Shown in pieces: positions 1-9,156 of a DNA stretch of 62,276 nt; the first letter of the stretch is position 1; each line of letters starts with the position of its first letter. Location of the stretch: positions 1 through 62,276 of the forward strand of contig JAJQBS010000069.1 in NCBI GenBank assembly GCA_021203145.1, read 5' to 3'. The notes beneath the pieces are model-generated. The model was not told where the DNA came from and searched no databases. It was given only the letters and a program-made list of their open reading frames with translations. A program made the position numbers and the translations under genes. This stretch comes from Lachnospiraceae bacterium. Its GTDB lineage: Bacteria > Bacillota > Clostridia > Lachnospirales > Lachnospiraceae.

Positions 1-412
1 GAGGAATCCCCGGCGGCAGGGGATTTGAGTGCAGGTTTCCCGACTTTTAGGATTAGAAATGGGACAAAGTGCAACGATATGTTAATGTGGAAATGCTCCC
101 TCGCATGCGTTTGGCGGCAGGCCGCGCCGCAGGGAAACGCTTAGCGTTTGGGTTGCGCTCTTTTTTTCTGGTGTAAAATGAATTATAACATGAGCAGTCA
201 CATAAATCAAGTAGTTTATTCATAATAAATGAACTGTTTTTCAAAACCGATTTTTTTCTGACACGTCCTTTTTAACTTTCTCTCCCTGCCCGGCTTTAGC
301 CGGAATAATTCCTTGCCCAGCCCTGTGCAATCGGATAGGGGAACTTGCTTCCCCTATCCGCCGCGCGGGGCGCGTGTGGCGTAAGCCACAAAACTCCTTA
401 CGCGCCCCTGCG
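1..412. other. Gene-free stretch with palindromes and repeat copies
   Basis: I see no credible gene here: the short reading frames lack ribosome binding sites and recognisable protein patterns. The stretch holds several hairpins, including AATCCCC/GGGGATT near 5-27, AAACGC-TTA-GCGTTT at about 134-148 and the repeat copy at 288-412. The GC-rich part at about 90-165 has the same hairpin-rich style as the modular repeat family and may be a diverged member. Confidence 0.6.
288..412 (-). repeat. Modular hairpin repeat, copy 1 (minus orientation)
   Basis: Nested stems are visible: GGGGCGCG (367-374) with CGCGCCCC (401-408) enclosing TGTGGC-gtaa-GCCACA, the stem CGGATAGGGGAA/TTCCCCTATCCG (332-360), and CCGGC-ttta-GCCGG (about 289-302). 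Read on the minus strand, the order GGAGTTTTGTGGC...GCCACA...CGGATAGGGGAA matches the copies at 2514-2638 and 32255-32380. The copy starts directly behind the efp terminator, as the others do behind their terminators. Confidence 0.6.
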
Positions 413-459
413 CATAAAAAGAAAACCGCATAATGCCGAATCAAACCGGTATTATGCGG
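413..459 (-). terminator. Rho-independent terminator of efp
   Basis: On the minus strand a 9-bp perfect stem (CCGCATAAT/ATTATGCGG, 426-434 and 451-459) extended by four more pairs is followed by TTTTCTTTTT. It lies 120 bp behind the efp stop codon in the same direction. Confidence 0.85.
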
Positions 460-532
460 CAGCCACCCTGCTCGGATATTTGACGTGCATATGCCATTGA
501 AAAAGCTTTAAGCGAATGGGAAAACGAGTCTA

Positions 533-550
533 TATGGAAAATTTTCCATA
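533..550. other. Perfect 18-bp palindrome behind efp
   Basis: TATGGAAAATTTTCCATA is its own reverse complement. It sits between the efp stop codon and its terminator. It could be an mRNA 3' stem or a protein-binding site; nothing more can be said. Confidence 0.5.
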
Positions 551-582
551 CAGATAACGTATCCATCTGCCATCGCAGAAGC

Positions 583-1140
583 TTATACGCGGGAGAGATA
601 TTCGCCTGTCCTGGTATCGATCTTAAGTTTGTCCCCTGTGTTGACAAAAAGCGGAACATATACGAGTGCCCCGGTCTCTACAGTGGCCGGCTTGGAAGCG
701 CCTGTTGCCGTATCGCCTTTGAGACCTGGCTCGGTCTCTGTTACCTCAAGCTCGACAAAGAGCGGAGGCTCTACCGCGAATACATTGCCGTTGTGAGAAC
801 AAATCTTGACCATCTCATTTTCTTTTACAAACTTGAGCGCGTCGCCGATCGTGTCCTTATTGAGCCCGATCTGGTCGTAGGTCTCTGTATTCATAAAGTA
901 ATACAGATCGCCGTCTGAGTAAAGATATTGCATCTCGACACGGTCTATACGTGCTGTCGAAAACTTCTCCGTCGGGCGGAAGGATTTTTCCACTACACCG
1001 CCGCTGATGATGTTTTTCAATTTTGTCCGGACGAAGGCTGCTCCTTTGCCTGGCTTTACATGCTGAAATTCGATGATCTGGTAGATATTCCCATCCATTT
1101 CGATGGTAACACCATTTCTGAAATCGCCTGCTACTATCAT
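583..1140 (-). CDS. efp: Translation elongation factor P
   Basis: EF-P enters the ribosomal E site and helps peptide-bond formation at proline runs. The 185-residue product has the family's usual length and three-domain beta layout: KOW-like N-terminal domain with the [12 protein letters not shown] loop (Lys at the modification tip), a middle OB domain, and a C-terminal OB domain ending [16 protein letters not shown]. An in-frame upstream extension to 1236 exists, but the ATG at 1140 is preceded by AGGAGG and gives the standard MIVAGDF start. Its own promoter (1235-1263, minus) and terminator (413-459) make it monocistronic. The 5' leader contains a 10-bp hairpin (AAACGGATCT/AGATCCGTTT, about 1169-1209). 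Confidence is high. Confidence 0.97.
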   Translation of the reverse strand: MIVAGDFRNGVTIEMDGNIYQIIEFQHVKPGKGAAFVRTKLKNIISGGVVEKSFRPTEKFSTARIDRVEMQYLYSDGDLYYFMNTETYDQIGLNKDTIGDALKFVKENEMVKICSHNGNVFAVEPPLFVELEVTETEPGLKGDTATGASKPATVETGALVYVPLFVNTGDKLKIDTRTGEYLSRV

Positions 1141-1234
1141 GTCGTCGTCTCCTCCTGAAAAAATATCGTAAACGGATCTCCTCCGTTTGCCCTGAAAGCA
1201 GATCCGTTTTATTACGAATCGCGTGATCTGTTTC

Positions 1235-1263
1235 ATTCTACCTTATCCGCCTGTATTTTTCAA
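1235..1263 (-). promoter_or_regulatory. Promoter of efp
   Basis: On the minus strand TTGAAA (1263-1258) and TAGAAT (1240-1235) are separated by 17 bp, a good SigA-type match, about 95 bp before the efp start codon. Confidence 0.7.
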
Positions 1264-1306
1264 CTGTTTTCTGCGTTAAAATTTATATTTCCTTAAGAAA
1301 TGAGTG

Positions 1307-1335
1307 TTTACATATTTAGGTAAATATGCTAAACT
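1307..1335 (+). promoter_or_regulatory. Promoter of the SH3-domain protein gene
   Basis: TTTACA (1307-1312), a 17-bp spacer and TAAACT (1330-1335), with TG one base before the -10 (extended -10). It is divergent from the efp promoter. Confidence 0.65.
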
Positions 1336-1356
1336 CATATATAGTTTATGTGCTAT

Positions 1357-1449
1357 TGTCTCAAAAATACAGAAAAAAGGAGCAAAGCCCCTGAATTTTC
1401 AGAATTGTTCATCTTTCGCGCCAGAGAGATTGGAAGGACTCTTGAGACA
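1357..1449 (+). ncRNA. Possible structured 5' leader
   Basis: TGTCTCAA (1357-1364) is perfectly complementary to TTGAGACA (1442-1449), closing a 93-nt region that contains an inner CTGAA/TTCAG hairpin. It lies in the about 130-nt leader of the 1476 gene. I could not match it to a known riboswitch class. Confidence 0.3.
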
Positions 1450-1475
1450 GGTACGGGCAGGGAGGGCATAGGAAT

Positions 1476-2438
1476 ATGTTGGATAATATAAGGGAATGGA
1501 TTTCGGATAATCTTCGCTACATTTTACTGAGACTGGCTGTGATTCTTCTTATTATTATTGCCTTTTTCGCGATCCGGCTTGTGACGCATATCGGGTCAGG
1601 AGGTTCGAAGAAGGTTAATACGGAGCAGGAGACGGAGATACAGACGGAGAGCAGCGCATCGACATCCGATACCGTAGAGGCGCTTGTGAAGGATCAGGAG
1701 GATGTCCTGAGCCTGGCGACGACCTACTGGGCGGCAGTGCAGGATCTGGATTTTGACACGTTGGAGACGGTGTGCGGGACGACATTTGATGACGATGCGC
1801 GCGCGGCGGTGGAGGCGATGGACGTCGCGGTAGAGTCCTACGATGATATTATGACCTATTCTAAGAATGGCCTTACAGACGGTTCTTATGTGGTCTATGT
1901 CTACATGGAGATGAAGCTGAGCGGTATTGATACAGAGGCGCCGACGCTTCGGCAGATGTATATGCAGCCGGATTCGGACGGGACGCTCCTGGTACTGCCT
2001 ACGGAGAGCTATACGTCAGCGATTTCGGAATATATTCTGGAGCGGCAGACGGATTCGGATGTGCAGGCATTGATCGCCGATGTCAATAATACTCTCTCTG
2101 AAAGATGTGCGGCGGACGAGGATCTTGCAAAGTATATTGAGTCGATCAATTCCGGAAGCAGCTCGTCGGACTCCGATTCGGATGATGATTCGTCAGATGG
2201 CTCGGATGACTCAGGTAGTTCGGACAGCGAAGGCTCTCTCGGGACGATGCAGACGACGACCGGCGTAAATGTGCGTAGCGAGGCATCTGCGGAGAGTACG
2301 AAGCTCGGCTCCCTGGTTGCAGGTTCTCAGGTCGAGGTACTGGAAAACCTGGATGATGGCTGGTCCCGGATTACGTATATTGACGTTTCGGGAAATACGG
2401 TGGAAGGGTATGTCATGACGCAGTATCTGACTAACTGA
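1476..2438 (+). CDS. Membrane-anchored SH3-domain protein
   Basis: This 320-residue protein has one N-terminal membrane segment (about residues 14-33), an extracellular alpha/beta region resembling small NTF2-like folds (about 60-205), a Ser/Asp-rich linker (about 225-255) and a C-terminal bacterial SH3 domain (about 258-320, with VNVRSEAS and GWSRI motifs). SH3b domains commonly bind peptidoglycan or cell-wall polymers, so a wall-associated role outside the cell is likely. No enzyme motif is visible. The ATG at 1476 follows a weak GGGAGGG site. It has its own promoter and a strong terminator, so it is a single-gene unit. The specific function is unknown. Confidence 0.85.
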   Translation: MLDNIREWISDNLRYILLRLAVILLIIIAFFAIRLVTHIGSGGSKKVNTEQETEIQTESSASTSDTVEALVKDQEDVLSLATTYWAAVQDLDFDTLETVCGTTFDDDARAAVEAMDVAVESYDDIMTYSKNGLTDGSYVVYVYMEMKLSGIDTEAPTLRQMYMQPDSDGTLLVLPTESYTSAISEYILERQTDSDVQALIADVNNTLSERCAADEDLAKYIESINSGSSSSDSDSDDDSSDGSDDSGSSDSEGSLGTMQTTTGVNVRSEASAESTKLGSLVAGSQVEVLENLDDGWSRITYIDVSGNTVEGYVMTQYLTN

Positions 2439-2475
2439 CGGGAATCCATTTTCTGTATGATTCAGAACTATACTG

Positions 2476-2513
2476 AAAAGGGAGCGGTGGAGAGTTCCAT
2501 TGCTCCCTTTTTT
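2476..2513 (+). terminator. Terminator of the SH3-domain protein gene
   Basis: AAAAGGGAGC (2476-2485) pairs with GCTCCCTTTT, extended inside by GGTGGA/TCCATT, and is followed by more T residues. It lies 38 bp behind the stop codon. Confidence 0.9.
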
Positions 2514-2638
2514 GATGCGCAGATCCGGGCACGGCATATCCCATGCGAAGCGTGGAATGCTACCCGCGAGGGAATATTGCGGCTAAAGCCGCACCTGGCT
2601 CGCGCGAGCGGATAGTGGAAAAGGCGTTCCCCTATCCG
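2514..2638 (+). repeat. Modular hairpin repeat, copy 2
   Basis: The segments in order are GGCATATCCCATGCGAAGCG with its partner strand, GCGAG (2566-2570) with CTCGC (2599-2603) enclosing TGCGGC-taaa-GCCGCA, and CGGATAG...CTATCCG (2609-2638). It is close to identical in architecture and mostly in sequence to 32255-32380. It starts right after a terminator. Confidence 0.8.
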
Positions 2639-2654
2639 ATGTTTATTTTGTCAC

Positions 2655-2683
2655 TTGTCTCTGTGGCCGGGATGTGGTATAGT
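2655..2683 (+). promoter_or_regulatory. Promoter of the pseudouridine synthase gene
   Basis: TTGTCT (2655-2660), 17-bp spacer, TATAGT (2678-2683), about 98 bp before the start codon. Confidence 0.6.
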
Positions 2684-2780
2684 AAACGTCGTTACAGCGA
2701 ATTTTTATCCGGATGCGGTCTCGTGACGGCAGCGGCCGCACCCGGAATGGAATGGCATACGGACAGGGGAATTGTGCAGG

Positions 2781-3527
2781 ATGCAGGCGCAAAGGGAAAA
2801 GGATTTCACCGGGGAGCCGGTTCGACTGAATAAATTTCTGAGCGACGCGGGATACTGCTCACGACGCGAGGCTGACCGGCTGATTGCTGCAGGACGGGTT
2901 CTGGTGAACCAGGAGCGGGCTGTGGTGGGAATGAAGATTTTTCCCGGGCAGAGGGTGAGCGTGGACGGCCAGGTGCTCCATCGGGAGCAGGAGCGAATTC
3001 TCCTGGCGTTTCATAAGCCCCGGGGGGTTGTCTGTACAACGGATACTACATGGGGAGATACGACGATTTATGACCTGATGAACTATCCGAAGCGGATTTT
3101 TTCCATCGGCCGGTTGGATAAGGATTCCGAAGGGCTTCTCTTGATGACAAATGACGGGGATATCGTCAATAAAATCATGCGTGCGTCCAATTATCACGAA
3201 AAAGAATACCTGGTGAGCGTGGATCATGAGATTACCCCTGACTTTTTACAGAAGCTCAGAGAGGGGGTGTATCTCAGAGAACTGAACGTAAGGACACGCC
3301 CCTGTGTGGTTTCGCCCGTCGCCAGGAAGCAGCTTGGCATCATTCTGACGCAGGGCCTGAACCGCCAGATCCGGCGCATGTGCGAGACCCTCGGCTACAG
3401 GGTGACGAGGCTGGTGCGTGTGCGTGTGATGAACATTGAACTGGGAGACCTGGAGCCGGGCGGGTACCGTCCGCTGACCCGGGCAGAATCCGAACAGCTG
3501 ATGGCGCAGCTTTCGGGGGAGCAGTGA
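2781..3527 (+). CDS. 23S rRNA pseudouridine synthase, RluB/RluE/RluF family
   Basis: The 248-residue protein isomerises uridine to pseudouridine in 23S rRNA. An N-terminal S4 RNA-binding domain (VRLNKFLSDAGYCSRREADR, about residues 14-60) is followed by an RsuA-type catalytic domain with GRLDKDSEGLLLMT (catalytic Asp in GRLDxDSEGL) and the C-terminal GLNRQIRRM motif. LNRQIRRMCE and the overall shape favour RluF-like synthases, but which uridine is modified cannot be read from sequence. The ATG at 2781 has GGGGA about 10 bases upstream; an in-frame TTG at 2772 is less likely. It sits upstream of ligA, separated by a repetitive spacer. Confidence 0.93.
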   Translation: MQAQREKDFTGEPVRLNKFLSDAGYCSRREADRLIAAGRVLVNQERAVVGMKIFPGQRVSVDGQVLHREQERILLAFHKPRGVVCTTDTTWGDTTIYDLMNYPKRIFSIGRLDKDSEGLLLMTNDGDIVNKIMRASNYHEKEYLVSVDHEITPDFLQKLREGVYLRELNVRTRPCVVSPVARKQLGIILTQGLNRQIRRMCETLGYRVTRLVRVRVMNIELGDLEPGGYRPLTRAESEQLMAQLSGEQ

Positions 3528-3660
3528 TGAGTGGTTAGTGGATAAAAGGGCAGAAGGCAGAGGATAGCTGGTAGTGGATAGTGGGTAGAAGGCAGAGAAT
3601 AGCTGACAGTGGTTACTGACTGACAACTGACAGCTGACAACAGGCATCTTATAGTAATAG
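3528..3660. repeat. Degenerate short tandem repeat spacer
   Basis: Two imperfect copies of a unit of about 44 bases (GTGGATA...GGCAGAGAATAGCTG) are followed by short steps of the type CTGACAACTGACAGCTGAC. No reading frame with coding character is present. A related sequence (AGTAGTGGGTAGTGATTC and following) lies behind clpC at 14762-14820. Confidence 0.6.
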
Positions 3661-3682
3661 CAGAGCTGGCAAGGAGGGACTG

Positions 3683-5716
3683 GTGAGCGGCGTGAATCAG
3701 AAGCTGGAGCGGATGAAAGAGCTTTCCGCCAGATTAAGAGAAGCATCCAGAGCATATTATCAGGAAGATACGGAGATTATGAGCAACCTGGAGTATGACC
3801 GTCTGTATGATGAACTTCTGGCTCTAGAAAAGGAGACGGGGATTGTGATGGCGGACAGCCCGACGGTGACCGTAGGCTATGAGGCGCAGGATTCGCTGCC
3901 GAAGGAGCGGCATGAGTCTCCTATGCTTTCTCTGGACAAGACAAAATCTCCGGAAGACCTCTCGGCATTTGCCGGGACTCATGAGATTTTGCTCTCCTGG
4001 AAGCTGGATGGGCTGACGGTGGTTCTGACGTATCGGGACGGGACTCTGGTAAAGGCCGTTACCCGCGGCAATGGCGAGATCGGCGAGGTGGTCACAAACA
4101 ATGCCAGAGTCTTTCAGAATATCCCGCTGCGGATTTCCTACCGGGGCGAGCTGGTGATCCGGGGTGAGGCGATCATCACGTATCCGGAATTTGAGAGGAT
4201 CAACGAGGAAATTTCTGACGCGGAAGCCCGCTATAAAAATCCGAGAAATCTTTGCAGCGGCTCTGTCAGGCAGCTGAATAATGAGATTACGGCGCAGCGG
4301 CATGTGCGCTTTTATGCGTTTGCACTTGTGCGGGCGGAAGGTATAGATTTTGAAAATTCCAGGAGCGCACAGATGGAGTGGCTGGCTGCGCAGGGCTTTG
4401 AAACGGTAGAATATAAAAAGGTGACCGCATCCCAGGTGCCGGAGACGGTGGCTTATTTTGCGGAGAAAATACAGCATTACGAGATTCCTTCGGATGGCCT
4501 GGTCGCGATTTATGAGGATATTTCCTATGGGCAGTCGCTTGGCCGCACGGCAAAGTTCCCGCGCGACTCGATCGCGTTCAAGTGGCAGGACGAGACCAGG
4601 GAGACGCGCCTGGTCGGTATCGAATGGAGTCCGTCGCGCACCGGTCTGATCAATCCGGTCGCGCTTTTTGAGCCGGTCGAGCTCGAAGGCAGCACGGTCA
4701 GCCGCGCGAGTGTCCATAATGTGAGTATTGTGAAGGCTCTGAAGCTTGGCATCGGGGACCGGATCACCGTCTATAAGGCGAATATGATCATTCCGCAGAT
4801 CGCGGAAAATCTGACTGGAAGCGGTACGATCGAGATCCCCGGCTTCTGCCCCGCCTGCGGCGGGCCGACTGAGATCCGCCGGAATGGGGAGCGGGAGACA
4901 AAGAGGAATACAAAGGATGCTTCTCCTGAGGATGACGCGGTAGAGACCCTTTACTGTACGAATGAGCGCTGCAGCGCGAAGAAGATCAAGCTTTATACCC
5001 TGTTTGTCAGCCGGGACGCGCTGAACATCGAAGGACTGTCAGAGGCGACGCTGGAGAAGCTCATCGGGCGGGGCTTTCTTTATACCTTTGCTGATATTTT
5101 TCACCTGTCCGACCACAGGGACGAGATCGTGGAGATGGAAGGGTTTGGTGAAAAATCCTGTGAGAATATGACGCGGAACATTGAGAAAGCCCGCAGTACA
5201 ACACTCCCAAGGCTGCTTTATGGTCTTGGGATTCCAAACATCGGAGTAGCAAATGCAAAGCTGATCTGCCGGTTTTTTGATTATGACCTGGCTCGGATCC
5301 GCGCTGCGTCTGTGGAGGAGCTTTCCCAGATAGAGGGACTCGGCGACGTTATTGCTGCTTCAGTTGTAGATTATTTTGCGGATGCGCAAAATCAGGAGAC
5401 GCTTGAGAGACTGCTCACCGAGCTGCAGATTGAGAGGGAGCCCGCCGGAGGAGCCGCGCAGATCCTTGCCGGGAAGACCTTTGTCGTCACAGGCAGCGTG
5501 GAGCAGTTTGCAAACCGCAATGAGCTGAAGGCGTTCATTGAGGAGCGGGGCGGCAAGGTAACTGGATCCATCACGAAGAAGACGGATTATCTGATTAACA
5601 ATGATACAACTTCCTCCTCTGCGAAGAACCGGAAAGCAAAGGAACTGGGGATCCCAATCCTCTCGGAAGAGGATTTTCTGGCACTGTCCCGATCCGCAGA
5701 CATCACTGAGGAATGA
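3683..5716 (+). CDS. ligA: NAD-dependent DNA ligase
   Basis: LigA seals nicks in DNA using NAD+ during replication and repair. The 677-residue protein has the full domain order: Ia domain, adenylation domain with catalytic Lys107 in KLDG, OB fold (about 320-385), a Cys4 zinc finger (C389, C392, C425, C430), helix-hairpin-helix repeats (about 450-590) and a C-terminal BRCT domain (about 597-670). A 20-residue charged insertion (RRNGERETKRNTKDASPEDD) lies between the two zinc-finger cysteine pairs, longer than in most LigA. The start is GTG at 3683 behind GGAGGGA. metA follows 40 bp later and may be cotranscribed. Confidence 0.97.
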   Translation: MSGVNQKLERMKELSARLREASRAYYQEDTEIMSNLEYDRLYDELLALEKETGIVMADSPTVTVGYEAQDSLPKERHESPMLSLDKTKSPEDLSAFAGTHEILLSWKLDGLTVVLTYRDGTLVKAVTRGNGEIGEVVTNNARVFQNIPLRISYRGELVIRGEAIITYPEFERINEEISDAEARYKNPRNLCSGSVRQLNNEITAQRHVRFYAFALVRAEGIDFENSRSAQMEWLAAQGFETVEYKKVTASQVPETVAYFAEKIQHYEIPSDGLVAIYEDISYGQSLGRTAKFPRDSIAFKWQDETRETRLVGIEWSPSRTGLINPVALFEPVELEGSTVSRASVHNVSIVKALKLGIGDRITVYKANMIIPQIAENLTGSGTIEIPGFCPACGGPTEIRRNGERETKRNTKDASPEDDAVETLYCTNERCSAKKIKLYTLFVSRDALNIEGLSEATLEKLIGRGFLYTFADIFHLSDHRDEIVEMEGFGEKSCENMTRNIEKARSTTLPRLLYGLGIPNIGVANAKLICRFFDYDLARIRAASVEELSQIEGLGDVIAASVVDYFADAQNQETLERLLTELQIEREPAGGAAQILAGKTFVVTGSVEQFANRNELKAFIEERGGKVTGSITKKTDYLINNDTTSSSAKNRKAKELGIPILSEEDFLALSRSADITEE

Positions 5717-5756
5717 CGGGAGCAGTCGGCCGCATGATGAAAGGATGGTGGCGGTA

Positions 5757-6761
5757 ATGCCGATCAAAGTACAAAGTGAACTCCCCGCGAAGGAAATTCT
5801 GGAGCGCGAAAATATATTTGTGATGGATGAGAACCTTGCGGTTCATCAGAATATTCGCCCAATCCACATTGCGATTCTGAACCTGATGCCGCTGAAGGAA
5901 GAGACAGAGCTGCAGCTTCTGCGCTCCCTGTCCAATACGCCGCTGCAGGTCGAGGTGACCTTTGTAAAGGTCAGCTCACACGAGGCAAAGAACACCTCCA
6001 TAAGTCATCTGAATAAGTTCTATGTGGAGTTTTCGGATATCTGCTCCCAGCGCTTTGACGGGATGATCATCACAGGCGCGCCGGTGGAGATGATGGAGTT
6101 TGAGGAAGTGGATTACTGGACGGAGCTGACGGAGATCATGGAGTGGACAAATATGCATGTCACTTCCACGATTTATCTCTGCTGGGCCGCGCAGGCGGGG
6201 CTTTATTATCATTACGGACTGCCTAAACGGCTGCTGGAGAAGAAAATGTTCGGGCTGTTCTGGCATCGTGTGAGGAATCGAAAAATCCCTCTTGTACGAG
6301 GGTTTGACGATATGTTTCTTGCCCCGCATTCGCGTCATACCGAAGTCCCGATTGAAGAGATCCGCAAGGTGAAGGAGATCACAATTCTGGCAGACTCTGA
6401 CGAGGCCGGGCTGTTTCTGGCGATGGCAGACGACGGCCGCAGGATTTTTATCATGGGTCACCCGGAGTATGACCGGGTGACGCTTGATGGCGAATACCAC
6501 CGTGATCTCGGCAAAAATTTACCGATTGAAATACCGAAGAATTATTATAAAAACGATGATCCTTCCATCCGTCCCCTGCTGATGTGGCGTTCACATGCTA
6601 ATAATCTTTATACGAACTGGCTGAATTATTATGTGTATCAGGCGACGCCGTATGACCTCAAGGGAACCCCGGATTTTGACTATGTCTACAGCCAGCTGAA
6701 CCAGTGGAGCCCCGGGCGAAGCATGAGCAATTTACCAGATGACTATAACTTTATTATATGA
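5757..6761 (+). CDS. metA: Homoserine O-acetyltransferase, MetA type
   Basis: It acylates L-homoserine in the first committed step of methionine synthesis. The 334-residue protein carries the MetA catalytic set at the canonical numbers: Cys142 (YLCWAAQAG), His235 and Glu237 (GHPEYDR). Residue 111 is Glu (TGAPVE), which in characterised MetA proteins marks acetyl-CoA rather than succinyl-CoA use (Gly111 in E. coli); acetyl specificity is therefore an inference from established knowledge. The C terminus is about 25 residues longer than in E. coli. ATG 5757 is preceded by AAGGATGGTGG; an upstream in-frame extension overlapping ligA is not expected to be translated. Confidence 0.95.
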   Translation: MPIKVQSELPAKEILERENIFVMDENLAVHQNIRPIHIAILNLMPLKEETELQLLRSLSNTPLQVEVTFVKVSSHEAKNTSISHLNKFYVEFSDICSQRFDGMIITGAPVEMMEFEEVDYWTELTEIMEWTNMHVTSTIYLCWAAQAGLYYHYGLPKRLLEKKMFGLFWHRVRNRKIPLVRGFDDMFLAPHSRHTEVPIEEIRKVKEITILADSDEAGLFLAMADDGRRIFIMGHPEYDRVTLDGEYHRDLGKNLPIEIPKNYYKNDDPSIRPLLMWRSHANNLYTNWLNYYVYQATPYDLKGTPDFDYVYSQLNQWSPGRSMSNLPDDYNFII

Positions 6762-6862
6762 TAATACAAGGGTCAGAAAATCAGGAACGGAATGCCTGCG
6801 GGCATTGACAATCTGTTTCATAATCTGTAAGATGAAGACAGAAACACAGAAAGGAGCAGCTT

Positions 6863-7378
6863 ATGGCAAAGGTTGGCATTGTGATGGGCAGCGATTCCGA
6901 TATGCCGGTGATGAGCAAGGCGGCGGACATGCTGGAGAAATTCGGCATAGAGTATGAGATGACGATTATATCGGCACACCGCGAGCCGGATGTATTTTTT
7001 GAATACGCGAAAAGCGCGGAGGCAAAGGGATTCCAGGTGATTATTGCGGGGGCCGGTATGGCCGCGCATCTGCCCGGCATGTGCGCGGCGATTTTTCCAA
7101 TGCCGGTGATCGGCATTCCGATGCACACGGCCTCGCTCGGCGGCAGGGATTCCCTGTATTCGATTGTGCAGATGCCCACAGGGATTCCGGTGGCGACGGT
7201 AGCAATTAACGGCGGCGCGAACGCGGCGATTCTGGCGGCAAAAATACTCGCGATTTCAGATCCGGATCTGCTGCAGAAGGTGAAGGATTACGCAAAGGAG
7301 CTGGGCGGCCAGGTGGAGGAAAAAGACCGGAGGCTTCAGGAAATCGGGTATAAAGCCTATCTGGGAGGAAAGAAGTAA
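6863..7378 (+). CDS. purE: N5-carboxyaminoimidazole ribonucleotide mutase
   Basis: PurE converts N5-CAIR to CAIR in purine synthesis. The 171-residue protein has the class I signature: GSDSDMPVM near the N terminus, the catalytic His in SAHREPD, and the GAGMAAHLPGMCAA segment. ATG 6863 follows AAAGGAGCAG. It starts the pur cluster purE-purM-purN-purD. The usual companion genes purK, purC, purF and purL are not in the window. Confidence 0.96.
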   Translation: MAKVGIVMGSDSDMPVMSKAADMLEKFGIEYEMTIISAHREPDVFFEYAKSAEAKGFQVIIAGAGMAAHLPGMCAAIFPMPVIGIPMHTASLGGRDSLYSIVQMPTGIPVATVAINGGANAAILAAKILAISDPDLLQKVKDYAKELGGQVEEKDRRLQEIGYKAYLGGKK

Positions 7379-7459
7379 ACCAGGTGAGCCAGGCCGGGGG
7401 TCAGAAATCAATAACACAGATAAACAAATGCTTACAGACAAACGGATGTGGAGGATCAT

Positions 7460-8485
7460 ATGGATTACAAAAATGCAGGCGTGGACATTGAAGCCGGATA
7501 TCGGTCCGTAGAGCTGATGAAGGAGCATATCGCAAGAACCATGCGGCCGGAGGTGCTGACGAATATCGGCGGGTTTTCCGGGGCGTTTTCGATGGACGCC
7601 GTCAGGAAGATGGAAAAGCCGACGCTGGTGTCCGGCACGGACGGCGTCGGGACGAAGCTGAAGCTGGCATTTCTTTTGGACAAACATGATACGATCGGGA
7701 TCGACTGTGTTGCGATGTGTGTGAATGATATCGCGTGCGCGGGGGGAGAGCCTCTGTTTTTCCTGGACTATATTGCCTGTGGCAGGAATGAGCCCGGGAA
7801 GATTGCCGCGATTGTCAGCGGGGTGGCCGAGGGCTGCGTGCAGGCAGGCGCGGCGCTGATCGGAGGAGAGACAGCGGAGCATCCGGGGCTGATGCCGGAG
7901 GATGAGTATGATCTGGCCGGGTTCGCGGTCGGCGTGGTGGATGAGAAGGATCTGATCACCGGATCGGATGTGAAGGCGCGGGATGTGATTCTTGGCATCG
8001 GCTCGTCCGGGGTTCACAGCAACGGATTTTCCCTGGTGCGCAAGGTGTTTCCGATGGAGAAAGCTGCGCTGGAGATGTACTATGAGGAGCTTGGCGGTAC
8101 GCTCGGGGAGATCCTGCTTACGCCGACCCGCATTTATGTGAAGGCGCTTCGCAGTGTGAAGGAGGCGGGCGTTCGCGTGAAAGCATGCAGCCATATCACG
8201 GGCGGCGGTTTTTATGAGAATGTGCCGCGGATGCTTCCGAACGGCATGCGGGCGGTGATACAAAAAGGCAGTTGGCCGGTTCCGCCAATTTTTGATTTGC
8301 TTGCAAAAAAAGGTGAAATTGACGAACATATGATGTATAATACCTATAACATGGGCATCGGCATGATGATCGCGGTCGACCCGGCTGATGTGGAAGTCGC
8401 GAAAAAGGCGATTCGGGAGGCCCAGGAGACGGTGTATGAGATCGGCAGGATCGAGGCCGGAGAAAAAGGAGTCGAATTATGCTGA
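7460..8485 (+). CDS. purM: Phosphoribosylformylglycinamidine cyclo-ligase
   Basis: PurM closes the imidazole ring (FGAM to AIR) with ATP. The 341-residue protein shows the AIRS fold pattern: [38 protein letters not shown] and [12 protein letters not shown]. The ATG at 7460 has GGAGG five bases upstream and gives [10 protein letters not shown], a normal start; a GTG at 7448 is less likely. The gene overlaps purN by 7 bp, so translation is probably coupled. Confidence 0.97.
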   Translation: MDYKNAGVDIEAGYRSVELMKEHIARTMRPEVLTNIGGFSGAFSMDAVRKMEKPTLVSGTDGVGTKLKLAFLLDKHDTIGIDCVAMCVNDIACAGGEPLFFLDYIACGRNEPGKIAAIVSGVAEGCVQAGAALIGGETAEHPGLMPEDEYDLAGFAVGVVDEKDLITGSDVKARDVILGIGSSGVHSNGFSLVRKVFPMEKAALEMYYEELGGTLGEILLTPTRIYVKALRSVKEAGVRVKACSHITGGGFYENVPRMLPNGMRAVIQKGSWPVPPIFDLLAKKGEIDEHMMYNTYNMGIGMMIAVDPADVEVAKKAIREAQETVYEIGRIEAGEKGVELC

Positions 8486-9102
8486 AGGTGGCAGTGATGG
8501 TCTCCGGGGGCGGCACGAACCTGCAGGCGATCCTGGACGCAATTGCGGACGGTACGATCACCAACGCCCAGGTTGTGCGCGTGATCAGCAACAACACAAA
8601 GGCTTATGCGTTGGAACGCGCCAGGAAGGCAGGGATTCCGTCTGTGTGTATTACGAGGAAGCAATATCCGGATCCGGAGCAGTTTGGCCAGGCATTGCTG
8701 GAGCTTTTGCTGGCGTCCGGCGCGGATCTGATCGTCCTGGCAGGATGCCTGGTCGTGATCCCACAGTGCGTGGTGGACGCATTTCCGAATCGTATTATCA
8801 ATATTCACCCGGCGCTGATCCCGTCCTTTTGCGGCACGGGCTATTACGGCCTGAGAGTGCATGAGCAGGCTCTGGCAAGGGGAGTGAAGGTGACCGGGGC
8901 GACGGTGCATTTTGTGGACGGGGGTACGGATACCGGTCCGATTCTGTTACAAAAGGCCGTTGAGGTGCGGCAGGGCGACTCGCCTGAAGTGCTGCAGCGC
9001 AGAGTGATGGAACAGGCGGAATGGGTGATTCTGCCGCAGGCGATTGATCTGATTGCGAATGGCCGGGTGCAGGTGCAGAGCGGCCGGACGATTATTTTGT
9101 AG
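8479..9102 (+). CDS. purN: Phosphoribosylglycinamide formyltransferase
   Basis: PurN transfers a formyl group from 10-formyl-THF to GAR. The 207-residue protein has the N-terminal [13 protein letters not shown] phosphate loop, the catalytic [10 protein letters not shown] (Asn and His) and [13 protein letters not shown] (Asp). Its start lies inside the end of purM behind AAAAGGAG. purD follows 54 bp later. Confidence 0.96.
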   Translation: MLKVAVMVSGGGTNLQAILDAIADGTITNAQVVRVISNNTKAYALERARKAGIPSVCITRKQYPDPEQFGQALLELLLASGADLIVLAGCLVVIPQCVVDAFPNRIINIHPALIPSFCGTGYYGLRVHEQALARGVKVTGATVHFVDGGTDTGPILLQKAVEVRQGDSPEVLQRRVMEQAEWVILPQAIDLIANGRVQVQSGRTIIL

Positions 9103-9156
9103 AGGATGGCACAAAGGAAAAAGACGGATACAGTTGCAGCACATGAGGAGGATTTT

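Noticed and set aside
1141..1236. N-terminal extension of EF-P
   Set aside because: In frame but rich in Arg and Lys, not part of the EF-P fold, and it would begin at about the predicted transcription start. The ATG at 1140 has AGGAGG.
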